From: Candidatus Woesearchaeota archaeon
GTDB taxonomy: Archaea; Nanobdellota; Nanobdellia; Woesearchaeales; UBA10216
Assembly: GCA_016180195.1 (NCBI GenBank)
Contig: JACPBS010000004.1
Coordinates: 106,555 to 170,554 of the forward strand
Length of the DNA: 64,000 bases
Reading direction: 5' to 3'
Part shown: positions 34,201 through 42,120 of the stretch, piece by piece
Position numbering within the stretch: position 1 is the stretch's first letter
Layout: every line of letters begins with the position of its first letter
Notes under the pieces: generated by a model
What the model was told of the DNA's origin: nothing
The model's database searches: none
The model's input: the letters and a program-made list of their open reading frames with translations, nothing else
Made by a program: the position numbers and the translations under genes

Positions 34201-36128
34201 TCACTTATCTGTGCAGTTTTTTCTTCCTTTTCAGGTTCTTCTGGTTTGGCAGTCGCTTTTCCGCAGGCACGGTTTGAACTGTACTTTCCTCCTTCACTGT
34301 ATTCATGAATCTCGTCCAGTTTGATGTTCCTGTCGCGTTTTGATAAGAGTCTTAATTCTTCTGAAATATCAGGATCCGAAAACCCAACAGGTCTTCCTGA
34401 CGAGACTCCGCTGCATTGCGGGAATATCGGGTTGTAATTCTCATCGTTGTTCCTGCCGTATTTGCACAGATGATTTATTCGTTCCTGGACAGTGCAATCC
34501 TGGCCCGCAGCAGGCTTATTCGCAGGTTCTTTCTTGGCGCCACACTCTGTTTTGGATATCTGCCCTGTGCAGCAGTATATCCTGTTTTGTGCAGGTATTG
34601 CTTCCTTAAGTTCGCTGTCTGTCAGCTCTGTGAATGTCTTTTTCTGCTTTTCCATGGTCTCAAGAAGCTTTTCCCTGTCATAGTCTATTATCGCGTTTGT
34701 TGAGCCGCATATGCAGTTTGATACGATTTCGCCTTCCCTGCATGTGGGTAGCAGCCCATATCCTGTGAATTCTATTTTTCCGTTTGCCCCCGAGCAGTGC
34801 GCTTCCTTGTTTATTACATCCACCTCAACAATATTCGTTTTCCCTGTTTCTGCAATTTGCTCGATCTTTACAGCAAATTTTCCATCCTCGCCTTTTTCAA
34901 GCGGGTTTCCGTTGAATTTAACCTTGCATTCGTCATCGCATTTGAGGTCCAGCTTTACTGGGTCTTTCTCATACACGCATACGTTGTTGCCGTCCTGCAC
35001 GAATTTCATGTAAAAGTAGCCCTTGCCTCCTGCTTCAGATGCTGATTTATAGCCGTAAGTGTACTGCGTTTCCGGATTCTTGTCCCAGTCGCCATAGTAG
35101 CATTTGGGCTCTTCGAGTGAGTATCTTGAATCAATCTTGACGTCAACTCCTTGCGGCGCATAGAGGGCTCCATCGCTTCCCTCTATCCATTTTGGGGTGC
35201 AGGAGATTTTTTCCCTGCTGCCTGAGTAGCATGGTTCCCTGTAAAGCCATCCTGTATGGGTTACCTGTGGTGATGTCTTTTGCGACGGGCCACATCCTGC
35301 TGTGACTGCAAGCGGGCTGAAGTGCCTGATCCTTGCTTTTATTTTGTTTGCCGCAGCATCAACTTCGCTCTCTAGTCCGACCCACCTGCTGTTTTCTTCG
35401 TCATAGTACGCTATTGTTAGTGAGCCTTCTTCATCTCCGACCGGGATGTCATTCTCATCATATCCGATCGTGATTTCTGCATAAGGGTCGAATGTTGCTC
35501 CGTCAGGCTGCCCGTCATACACTGTTGATCCAACAACTACCGCGTTGACCCTGTTGTCGAAATTCCTTTCCCTTAGCTTGAGTTCTATGCTTGAAAGCAA
35601 GTTTCCGTCCTTTTTTACAATGGCTCCGGTTGGCAACCTTATCTCCGCTTTTCTGTCTGATGACCTTAATACGTTCCCTGTTGATATTTCCAGGTATGAA
35701 GTGATTTTTATCAGGTAGGAAAAGGAGGTTATGGTTTGGCCTTGGTCTTTTGCAGTTATTGTTATGGGGAATTTTATGCTTGAGAGTATAACTTCATCAT
35801 TTGGCTTCATTTCAGACTCAGGATTTCCGGTTTTCACATTGAATCCCTGTCTTTTTATCGCTGTGAAGTCAGCGCATTTGGGCAGTTCTTTTTCAATGTA
35901 TTGTTCCTGAAGATCGCTGTTCTCGTCTTTTATAGGGTATCTTTCAATTGCTTCTAATGTTTTGGTTTCGAGGCATGACTCAACTATTGTCTTTGAGGCA
36001 AGCATGGCCTGGTCAATTCCAGGAGACATTCCAGTTTTCCTGTTCTGGAAAAGCAGCAGGAGCCCCACCAATAGGATAATTACAAGTCCTATTAAAATAA
36101 ACACCGAAACTTGGCTTTTTTTGTTCAT
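31194..36128 (-). CDS. Giant class III signal protein with C-terminal glycoside hydrolase domain (1644 aa)
   Basis: 'MNKKSQVSVFILIGLVIILL' is a class III signal with one anchor helix. A ZU5-like beta domain (about 165-275) with 'RHFSPLAV' is shared with the 1193-aa paralogue. A Cys-rich beta region runs to about 1230. The last 400 residues are a (beta/alpha)8 clan GH-A domain: 'IWNEPN' carries the acid/base Glu (about 1355) and 'VMLTEFSYYL' the nucleophile Glu (about 1530), with 'NSHPYSETSP' between. GH39/GH5-like enzymes hydrolyse plant-type or host polysaccharides. The GH part has a different codon composition from the rest (see findings). It probably acts outside the cell on a sugar polymer or host surface. 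Confidence 0.8.
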   Translation of the reverse strand: MNKKSQVSVFILIGLVIILLVGLLLLFQNRKTGMSPGIDQAMLASKTIVESCLETKTLEAIERYPIKDENSDLQEQYIEKELPKCADFTAIKRQGFNVKTGNPESEMKPNDEVILSSIKFPITITAKDQGQTITSFSYLIKITSYLEISTGNVLRSSDRKAEIRLPTGAIVKKDGNLLSSIELKLRERNFDNRVNAVVVGSTVYDGQPDGATFDPYAEITIGYDENDIPVGDEEGSLTIAYYDEENSRWVGLESEVDAAANKIKARIRHFSPLAVTAGCGPSQKTSPQVTHTGWLYREPCYSGSREKISCTPKWIEGSDGALYAPQGVDVKIDSRYSLEEPKCYYGDWDKNPETQYTYGYKSASEAGGKGYFYMKFVQDGNNVCVYEKDPVKLDLKCDDECKVKFNGNPLEKGEDGKFAVKIEQIAETGKTNIVEVDVINKEAHCSGANGKIEFTGYGLLPTCREGEIVSNCICGSTNAIIDYDREKLLETMEKQKKTFTELTDSELKEAIPAQNRIYCCTGQISKTECGAKKEPANKPAAGQDCTVQERINHLCKYGRNNDENYNPIFPQCSGVSSGRPVGFSDPDISEELRLLSKRDRNIKLDEIHEYSEGGKYSSNRACGKATAKPEEPEKEEKTAQISEGPLACSTSATNDPDHYYYGLVPGPGMVEFSQNWITWVENAYAFGKSDTAGWHVDVKPPEHGGLILVRYVEDGYKSNPPELKDQWSSLREDWEWGDNLPIYIKQVSRFGTPNDMNTCWKKNDCMSYPSECVGCKGWKCEQTCSTPDKGMLTSEGVRKYEFLPSKLSVNFVLPDGSLSKNIILSGKESYRLRFTTEKNEPYFGFIQVYPNKVWTVDGYPVFIAGQDIVIKSSAWIGALDDKATVKFMMRPQASNQNIDVSKKLEKIDQPNIETIPWSDELTFSRDDSVKQARDMNQRGSVSGSLVATQNKANAPRQISGQSVLDSRYNMPSLIPGSYAVFEDKLNKDANGNPAKFRIEVEYGECACGGKALRMTKNSASTYWEPGRASSLRFCVKEFKGSKGTQLKSTCCPMYDHARSSFRPIGIISSVEYPDNPADAYLGKLGDLGGGEIPPIKSTLPEGKLVTDTKGQRLYLGTDSSGNEKWEYCDDSKVGKTYAVNRKTNYDLLCYKEPEGKMHYVTCNSNGIQENAEDATVKHVTEDTIMEAKGKDYICTGNQEKWLSCESENQKIEGKEMYCCNGRIYSVPCQTANLKKDKLCLHTELGYPQDYKQLELAREIGATYIKQSFPWSLGEPAPGKYDWGLFDLWFARANEKRLKIIPRISYAPSWAKTEKGVNTNFRRGDDTGFATRPDRARFADFGNYVREFTSRYKPDYVQIWNEPNLAEEWSSKGPNPAEYAELFKVAYIAVKTGNPDTKVIMGGLAPTSTIMFNAYCEKHNPDWDVCKNPSSDNMYLSMSEFDFVEKLYEADPLIENYFDVVGVNSHPYSETSPESLDFPDVKCDPSSRIISPYTGADVSYLVNGGCWGLDRVRLFRQTQIDRNRMKNKQVMLTEFSYYLNSYIKESGGSAVSLFDMNNPQEEKKEETRQAVRLFKGYRTATSEWNDWTGPVCWFIATDPFKQNNWEKEGNMLKQKPPFDRRVSTCAYAKNVAERPAISETCRALT

Positions 36129-36132
36129 TTTT

Positions 36133-36441
36133 TTAAATGCAGTTAGGACCTGTCTTAATTTCTCCTTTGCAGCAAGTGATATAGTCGCCGTAATTTTTCC
36201 ATGTCAATTGATCGCCACAATAGCAAACCGCACCCCCATCCTCTGGGTATTTGCTTATCGTTTCTCCTTCGAAGCAGTCATCATGTGGGCACCTGTCTGA
36301 CCTTACCTCTTTTTCTCGTGACGGGCTTGGCCCAGAGGTTTTTTTTGCACAGCAGTATTGGCCCGGCTGCGCTTTCAGGTTTCCGCATAGGCATTCAGCG
36401 CTTGTAAGTCCATGATAGCAGTCATTCAGGGGCGGGTTCAT
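36133..36441 (-). CDS. Small cysteine-rich secreted-type protein (102 aa)
   Basis: Ten or more cysteines ('CLCGNLK', 'YCCAKK', 'CYCGDQ', 'CCKGEIK', 'GPNCI') in paired repeats with two similar halves ('CLCGNLKAQPGQYCC' and 'CYCGDQLTWKNYGDYITCC'). There is no signal peptide in the open frame, which begins 'MNPPLNDCYHG'. It overlaps the end of the 1193-aa gene by ATGA and precedes the GH protein by 4 bp, so it is part of their operon. It may be an extracellular disulfide-stabilised partner, though secretion is not clear. Confidence 0.6.
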   Translation of the reverse strand: MNPPLNDCYHGLTSAECLCGNLKAQPGQYCCAKKTSGPSPSREKEVRSDRCPHDDCFEGETISKYPEDGGAVCYCGDQLTWKNYGDYITCCKGEIKTGPNCI

Positions 36442-39400
36442 TGTTTTTTTTTTGGTACATCTGTTGGAGTGCAGGAATTTGAATTATCGAAAGCTGCAAA
36501 ATCATTATTGTTGATTATTATTTCACAATAGTTGGATTCTATACTTTCGGCTTTTTGTTTGCATATGTCGAAACAGTTTTCAGGCTTTTTGCTTATTTCT
36601 CCAACATTGGTAAGTGAAGGGATTCTGTAGGTATCCCCTGCTTTGTATGTTTCTCCTTCAATAATAGCATTACAAACTCTTCCTTCGGTATTTGAGAATC
36701 CCATTTTGCAAGTACAGCAGCCTTTGCATCTGTTTCGGGTGAATTCCCATCCAAAATATTGAGTTTTGCCTAAAACGAAAGTTGTATATTGTGAACATTT
36801 CTTATAAGCATATGAAAGCTCAAAAGCGGACTTATCGCAAACTAAATCCCCAAGATTTTTATAGATCCCGTCATGAATACAATTATTTTTTACTGAAAGT
36901 TTCTGCTGACAACATTCCCGATCCGATCTACCACAAGTAAGTCCTTTATTTCCGATCCACCCTTCATCACAAGTTGGACTTTCTTTACACATTCTGAAAG
37001 AAGATTCATCAGGTAAACAAGTATTTTGACCGGGCGCTTGAACATCAACATATATTGCTCTTTTATTTTTGTCGTAATCAGTCTCCACAATATTTTTTTC
37101 GCTATTGACTTCAAAATGGACTATTAATCTTTCAAAACCAGCAATCACCGCACCCCATTCAAAACTAAATACTTGGGTCCCTCCTTTGTCAAGTCCTTGG
37201 GAATAGCTTTGATAGCCTCCTTTTTCTGAAGGCACAGAATTACCATCAATCAACCATCTTGAATTGAAGGGCATTCCTTTAGGAATGGCTTTTCCTTTAT
37301 TTGTAACTGTTGCCGTGAATTTGACTTTATCTCCTTCATAGATGTTTTCTTTATCTTTGGTTATGCTTGTTACCTCAAGGTCGTAGCCTTGTGATTCGGT
37401 GGTTTTGCATTCGCCTTTTTCGCAGGCTTTTCCTGTGCAATCCTCCTGTAATAATCCTCTGCCCTTGCCTGTGCATAGCACAGCGTTGCCTTGTGAATTG
37501 CATGCCTTTTCATTTCCTTGGCTGCATCCAGCAACATCAATTGGCAATTTGCCTTTTTCAAAGCATTCCGCAGTTTGTTTGGCGACTGGGTCTGTTGTTG
37601 TAGAGCTGCATATTTTTTTATTGTCGCAGGGAACTCTCTCCCATGCATACCCTGCATATATTTTTGCGCCTTCAATAAATACGCATGCTTCCTTAAATGC
37701 GGCATCAGATGAGCATTTTGTTTTGTAAAGGCTTGCTGAATCGCATCCATCGCTTTTGCATGCATAACCGTGTGTTGCGCATTCGCAGTTTTTGGTTAGT
37801 TTTATATATCCTTTCTCTTCGCTATATCCGCAATAGGAAAATATTCCATCTGAACATTTACTTTCAAATGTTTCAGGCTTGCATTTTTCAGTTGTTGTTT
37901 TCTCGCATTTGTTTTGAGCATTGCATACCTGTCCTTCATTGCAGCCCTTATCCTCGCTGCACTCGTTGCATTTTCCGTTTGTGCAGCCATATTGACAGTT
38001 GTTGCATCCTTCCTTGCCTTGATCTTTTATCTGGTCTGCCTTGACTCCGCACGCTGCTGTTAGGAATGCTGTCCTGCCTCCTCCTGTCCCTGTGCATTTC
38101 TGCTTATTTTGCGCTGTTTTGCTTTCTTTTATCTCGTTTCCGGTGTATGCCCATAAGTATTGGTTCCCTTTTTTGCATACCACAGCTTCGCACCCTTCCT
38201 TTCCCGATTCGCTGGATATTTGGGGGTATACTTCGGCAGTATTGCAGCAGGCAATAACCTGTTTGTCATCCTTAAGCAACGATTCGAAAGTGCCTTTTGA
38301 GGTCTCTGTCTGCCTTTTCTCCTGTTCGTATTGTTCATGGCTCTTGACGTTGTTGTTTATGCAGTACTGCCTTGTTGCCACTGCATCTTTTAGGAGCTTA
38401 ATCTGTTCGTCGTTGGGCTTCTGTGCCTCTATTGCTCCCTTTGATTCCGGTTTTTTTTGCAGTTTTTCTTCATCATAACTAACCTGTACGTTTTTGTCAT
38501 TGCATTTGCAGCTTTTATATAAGAAGTCGTTTCCCTCAGGGCATTTATCGAAAATCCCTTTTCCATTTAGGGTGAATGTTCCGCTCGCTCCTGAGCATGC
38601 TTCGTAGAGGTTGATCACTGTGAATGCCAAGGTATTGTCTTCTTTTGACCTGAGCGCATCTGCCGGGAATGTTAGCGTGTATTCATTTCCTTCTTTTTCT
38701 TTTTTTATTGCCCCTTTCCCATTTAGTTCAAAATCAGCGCAGTCATCATCGCACCTTATCTTGAATTGTGCATTCTTTGCGCATGAGTTTCCCTTCTCCT
38801 GAAGCTTGAAGGTGAACTTCGCCCCTTTTTTCTTGCTTCCTGCATCACTGACTTTTCCATACCCATACCTGTCTGCTGGCGCCCCTGTTAATCCGGTCTT
38901 GCACTCGCCCAGGGAAATATCCTTGTATTCGTTAAATATCTTTACAGTTTGTCCTTCAGGCGCATAGATTGGCCCGTCCTCAGGCATTTGTCCCTGCAGG
39001 TTAGGCTTTCCTTTTTTGACGTCATCTTCACTTCTGAGGGAGCTTCCATCCTGCTTTTTTATTACCCATTGCGGGCATCCTGTTATTCCCTCAACATAGC
39101 ACGGCGCCTGGTATATGTATCCGAGTTCGGTTGTCTGCTGGTCTTCTTTGCTTCCCCCGCATCCCACTACTATTGCGAATTTTGAGAAGTGGCTCACTGT
39201 GGCTTTTACCTGGTTATTATCTTGGTCAACTTCGCTGTCCAGCGTGATCCATAGGTCTTTGTCAGGGTCATGGTATGCTATCACTAGGCTTTCCTCGGGC
39301 GTGCCTGGCGGCAGTAGGCTTGGATTGTAGCTGATGGTCATCTTGATTGCGGGGCTAAAAGAGGCACCTTCTGGAAGGGCTTCGTACACGACTCCTCCGA

Positions 39401-40019
39401 ATACAACTGAGTTTTCCAGGTTGTCGAATTTTTTGTCCAGCATCCTGATGCTCATTCCTGAGATTGCGCTTCCATCCCTTGTTGCTTTTGTTCCTGCTTC
39501 TATTTTTATTTCAGCATTCTTGTCTCCGGATAGGAGTATTGTTGGTTCAGTTACCTCTGTTTGGTCCTGGCTGAATGCTGTTGATGATTCCCTTTTTATG
39601 TACTCGTTGAAGTTCTGGAAGCTTATGGTTCCGCCTTTCCTGCTTATCGTGATGGGATATGTTGTCTTCGCTGAGAATATTTCATCAGATAGCCTGATTT
39701 CCGTGTTTATTGCTGATTGGTGTATCTCCAATCCATTCTTGTTGAATTGGGATAGATCTGCGCATTCTCTGAGCTTGGCCTCTATGTATTCGCTTTGGAT
39801 TTCATTAACATCGTTGTTAAGCCCGAATGATTCCGCTTCGACCAGCTTTTCCCTGAGGCATGTTCCCACGTAGCTTTGGATGAACAGGCCTTCCTGCTGT
39901 AGCTCTATTTTACCTGAATTGGCCTGGGGAGGGTTTCTTGAGATGATGAGAAGTCCTGTTACAAGAAGGATTATCAGCCCTATTATTATGAATAATGAAA
40001 CCTGCCCTCTTTTCAGCAT
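36438..40019 (-). CDS. Giant class III signal surface protein, paralogue of the GH protein (1193 aa)
   Basis: 'MLKRGQVSLFIIIGLIILLV' is a class III signal plus anchor. The ZU5-like region (about 165-275, ending 'SHFSKFAIVVGCG') aligns by eye with the GH protein's 'RHFSPLAVTAGCG'. Cys-rich segments follow, with 'ACKSDGCDSA' and 'CNEGQVCNAQNKC' EGF-like patterns. A CARDB-like adhesion domain ('YEGDKVKFTATVTNKGK', about 877-996) comes next, then a final Cys-rich tail. The last 900 bp of the gene are more AT-rich than the rest. Likely a tethered surface adhesin. It overlaps the Nudix gene by 7 bp. Confidence 0.78.
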   Translation of the reverse strand: MLKRGQVSLFIIIGLIILLVTGLLIISRNPPQANSGKIELQQEGLFIQSYVGTCLREKLVEAESFGLNNDVNEIQSEYIEAKLRECADLSQFNKNGLEIHQSAINTEIRLSDEIFSAKTTYPITISRKGGTISFQNFNEYIKRESSTAFSQDQTEVTEPTILLSGDKNAEIKIEAGTKATRDGSAISGMSIRMLDKKFDNLENSVVFGGVVYEALPEGASFSPAIKMTISYNPSLLPPGTPEESLVIAYHDPDKDLWITLDSEVDQDNNQVKATVSHFSKFAIVVGCGGSKEDQQTTELGYIYQAPCYVEGITGCPQWVIKKQDGSSLRSEDDVKKGKPNLQGQMPEDGPIYAPEGQTVKIFNEYKDISLGECKTGLTGAPADRYGYGKVSDAGSKKKGAKFTFKLQEKGNSCAKNAQFKIRCDDDCADFELNGKGAIKKEKEGNEYTLTFPADALRSKEDNTLAFTVINLYEACSGASGTFTLNGKGIFDKCPEGNDFLYKSCKCNDKNVQVSYDEEKLQKKPESKGAIEAQKPNDEQIKLLKDAVATRQYCINNNVKSHEQYEQEKRQTETSKGTFESLLKDDKQVIACCNTAEVYPQISSESGKEGCEAVVCKKGNQYLWAYTGNEIKESKTAQNKQKCTGTGGGRTAFLTAACGVKADQIKDQGKEGCNNCQYGCTNGKCNECSEDKGCNEGQVCNAQNKCEKTTTEKCKPETFESKCSDGIFSYCGYSEEKGYIKLTKNCECATHGYACKSDGCDSASLYKTKCSSDAAFKEACVFIEGAKIYAGYAWERVPCDNKKICSSTTTDPVAKQTAECFEKGKLPIDVAGCSQGNEKACNSQGNAVLCTGKGRGLLQEDCTGKACEKGECKTTESQGYDLEVTSITKDKENIYEGDKVKFTATVTNKGKAIPKGMPFNSRWLIDGNSVPSEKGGYQSYSQGLDKGGTQVFSFEWGAVIAGFERLIVHFEVNSEKNIVETDYDKNKRAIYVDVQAPGQNTCLPDESSFRMCKESPTCDEGWIGNKGLTCGRSDRECCQQKLSVKNNCIHDGIYKNLGDLVCDKSAFELSYAYKKCSQYTTFVLGKTQYFGWEFTRNRCKGCCTCKMGFSNTEGRVCNAIIEGETYKAGDTYRIPSLTNVGEISKKPENCFDICKQKAESIESNYCEIIINNNDFAAFDNSNSCTPTDVPKKKQ

Positions 40020-40540
40020 TTTTCACTTCTATTCAGGTTGTTATTTAAATATTTGTCTTTGGATAATGCAGTCAATAGCCACGGCACATATTTTTTTTTG
40101 TCAGGTTGGATTTCCTCTTTTTTTGCTTTTTTTAGTTCTGAGATTTCCTCAGAGTCCGGGTTTATTTTCCCGTTATGGCTGCATTCCAGCACTGCGCATA
40201 TCTCGTTTTCGATTCCCTTGTTGTCATATTTTGCTGCATACCTGAACTTGAACCTGTATTTCGGATCGCAGCTTATCCCTAACTCTTCTTTTATCCTTCT
40301 TTTTGCTGCCTGCTCGTACGTTTCGCCTTCCCTAACATGGCTTGCTACCGTTCCATCCCAGTAGCCTGGCCAAAGCCTTTTTTTCTTGCTTCTTCTCGCA
40401 AGGATGAGGTTTGAGTCTGAATCGTAAACCATCGCAATAAATCCGCGGTGCAGAATCCCCTTGCCATCGTGGCACTTTTCCTTGTCTTCGGTTCCCAGAA
40501 AGTTGTCTTTTTCATCTACCACCACTATGTCTTCCCTCAT
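40013..40540 (-). CDS. Nudix hydrolase of the isopentenyl-diphosphate isomerase-like type
   Basis: 175 aa. 'KGILHRGFIAMVYD' and 'LILARRSKKKRLWPGYWDGT' match type I IPP isomerase (IDI) closely, and 'GETYEQAAKRRIKEELGI' is the IDI-style Nudix helix. The catalytic Cys of IDI (TNTCCSHP) is replaced: here 'DGTVASHV'. So isomerase activity is doubtful, and hydrolysis of a diphosphate is more likely. The gene opens the 31-40.5 kb operon; a TATA box (ATTTAAATAAT) lies 20-30 bp upstream. Context with surface proteins is unexplained. Confidence 0.75.
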   Translation of the reverse strand: MREDIVVVDEKDNFLGTEDKEKCHDGKGILHRGFIAMVYDSDSNLILARRSKKKRLWPGYWDGTVASHVREGETYEQAAKRRIKEELGISCDPKYRFKFRYAAKYDNKGIENEICAVLECSHNGKINPDSEEISELKKAKKEEIQPDKKKYVPWLLTALSKDKYLNNNLNRSEKC

Positions 40541-40587
40541 GGTCTTTTTTCAGGTCGGGGATTATTTAAATTATTCGGTGAAGAAAA

Positions 40588-40595
40588 TTATATAA
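40588..40595 (+). promoter_or_regulatory. TATA box of gatB
   Basis: TTATATAA about 25-32 bp before the gatB ATG (40620), implying a leaderless mRNA. A second box on the minus strand (about 40561-40573) serves the divergent Nudix gene. Confidence 0.6.
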
Positions 40596-40619
40596 AACAT
40601 CCGGGTTATTCTGTTTTCT

Positions 40620-41993
40620 ATGCATGGGAAGCTTAAGGTGGGCCTGGAGGTTCATGGGTATTTGAACAGCGGCTTCAAGCTGTTCTGCAATTGCAGGGTA
40701 GATGCCAATGCCCCGCCTAATACGACGATTTGTCCTGTTTGCACTTCGCAGCCAGGGAGCAAGCCCATGCTTCCATATCGGGGCGCGTTGGATAAGATTG
40801 TTGCTATTGCTCTTATGCTTGGCTGCAGGCTTAACAGGCGGCTTCTTTTTCAGAGGAAGCATTATTCGTGGCCTGATCTCCCAGCAGGTTATCAGAGGAC
40901 GATTTCGGGAAGCTATTCGTTTCCTGTCGGTGTTGATGGCAGCTTTTTGGGGATAGGTATTTGTGATGTGCATCTTGAGGAGGACCCTGCAAGGTGGGAT
41001 CCTGAGACTGGCTTTGTGGATTACAACAGGTCAGGATATCCTCTTGTGGAGATCGTGACCAATCCCGAATTTGTTTCTTCTGCTCAGGTCAGGGATTGGC
41101 TGAAAAAGCTTCTTACCACTTTGTCTTACATCAAGGCTATAACTCCTGATGCAGGCATTAAGTGTGATGTTAACGTTTCAGTGGGACCTGAATTCAAAAG
41201 GGTGGAGATTAAGAACGTGAATTCGTTGAAGGCGATTGTTTCCGCAATTGATTATGAATCCAGGGTTCAGCTTAAGGCAATAGGTCTTGGAAAACAGGTT
41301 CTGCAGGAGACTAAGGCTTGGGATGACCGTCTTCAGGAGACTGTTTTCATGAGGGCTAAGGAGGCTGCAATGGATTATATGTTTATCCCGGAGCCCGATC
41401 TCCCTGTAATCACCATTACCGAGGCTTATTCTAAGCAGATCGAGTCTTCTCTTCCTGAAAAGCCTCACGATAAGCTGGAGAGGTATGTTAATGATCTTGG
41501 GGTTGAAAGGTCTGATGCAGAGGTTATTTCATCAGATATTTTGCTGGCCGGGCTTTTTGAGAAGGTTTGCAGGAATATAAGCCCGGTGTTTGCTTCGCGC
41601 TGGTTCAGGAAGGAGCTTCTGAGGGTGATGAATTATTTGAAGAAGGATGTGGATGAACTGGGTTTTGATGAATCGCACATCACGCAGCTGCTTGCCCTTT
41701 TGGTGTCCAGGAAGATTAGCGATGAGACCGGAAGATCTTTAATTGAAAAGCTTGCTGAAGGGCCTTTTGATGTGGATAAATTTGTCAAGGAAGAGAATCT
41801 CGAAATCATTTCCGCTGAAGAAGACATCGGAAAGCTGTGTGATGAAGTAATTAGGATGAGCCCTCAGGCAGTGAATGACTACAGGATGGGGGAATCCAGG
41901 TCTCTAAATTTCCTTGTCGGTCAGGTTGTCGCAAGAACAAGGGGAAGGGCTGATGCCCGGATTGTCAGGGAGATTATTCTAAAAAAATTGTAG
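40620..41993 (+). CDS. gatB: Asp/Glu-tRNA amidotransferase subunit B
   Basis: 457 aa. 'KVGLEVHGYLNSGFKLFCNC' and 'CPVCTSQPGSKPMLP' are the GatB N-terminal signature with its zinc cysteines. 'DLPAGYQRT', 'LEEDPARWDPETGFVDYNRS' and 'YPLVEIVTNPE' also match. 'RVEIKNVNSL' and 'IPEPDLPVI' complete the cradle domain, and the C-terminal YqeY-like helices recognise tRNA. GatCAB converts mischarged Glu-tRNA-Gln or Asp-tRNA-Asn. It lacks the AspRS-like insert of GatE. gatA and gatC are not in the window. Confidence 0.93.
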   Translation: MHGKLKVGLEVHGYLNSGFKLFCNCRVDANAPPNTTICPVCTSQPGSKPMLPYRGALDKIVAIALMLGCRLNRRLLFQRKHYSWPDLPAGYQRTISGSYSFPVGVDGSFLGIGICDVHLEEDPARWDPETGFVDYNRSGYPLVEIVTNPEFVSSAQVRDWLKKLLTTLSYIKAITPDAGIKCDVNVSVGPEFKRVEIKNVNSLKAIVSAIDYESRVQLKAIGLGKQVLQETKAWDDRLQETVFMRAKEAAMDYMFIPEPDLPVITITEAYSKQIESSLPEKPHDKLERYVNDLGVERSDAEVISSDILLAGLFEKVCRNISPVFASRWFRKELLRVMNYLKKDVDELGFDESHITQLLALLVSRKISDETGRSLIEKLAEGPFDVDKFVKEENLEIISAEEDIGKLCDEVIRMSPQAVNDYRMGESRSLNFLVGQVVARTRGRADARIVREIILKKL

Positions 41994-42120
41994 GTCTTTT
42001 ATGGTTGCAGTTTTTTTCTGAAGAATGTACGGGTTTTGCCTGGATTTTTGCATTTTTTCGCCACTGTTTTCCGGTTTTTCACCCGTAAATCTTGTTTAAT
42101 TAATATTCCATAATTCAATT

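Noticed and set aside
42000..42120. Possible RNA gene in the gatB-subtilase gap
   Set aside because: No cloverleaf, hairpin series or coding remnant is visible; only a T-rich run and a TATA box.
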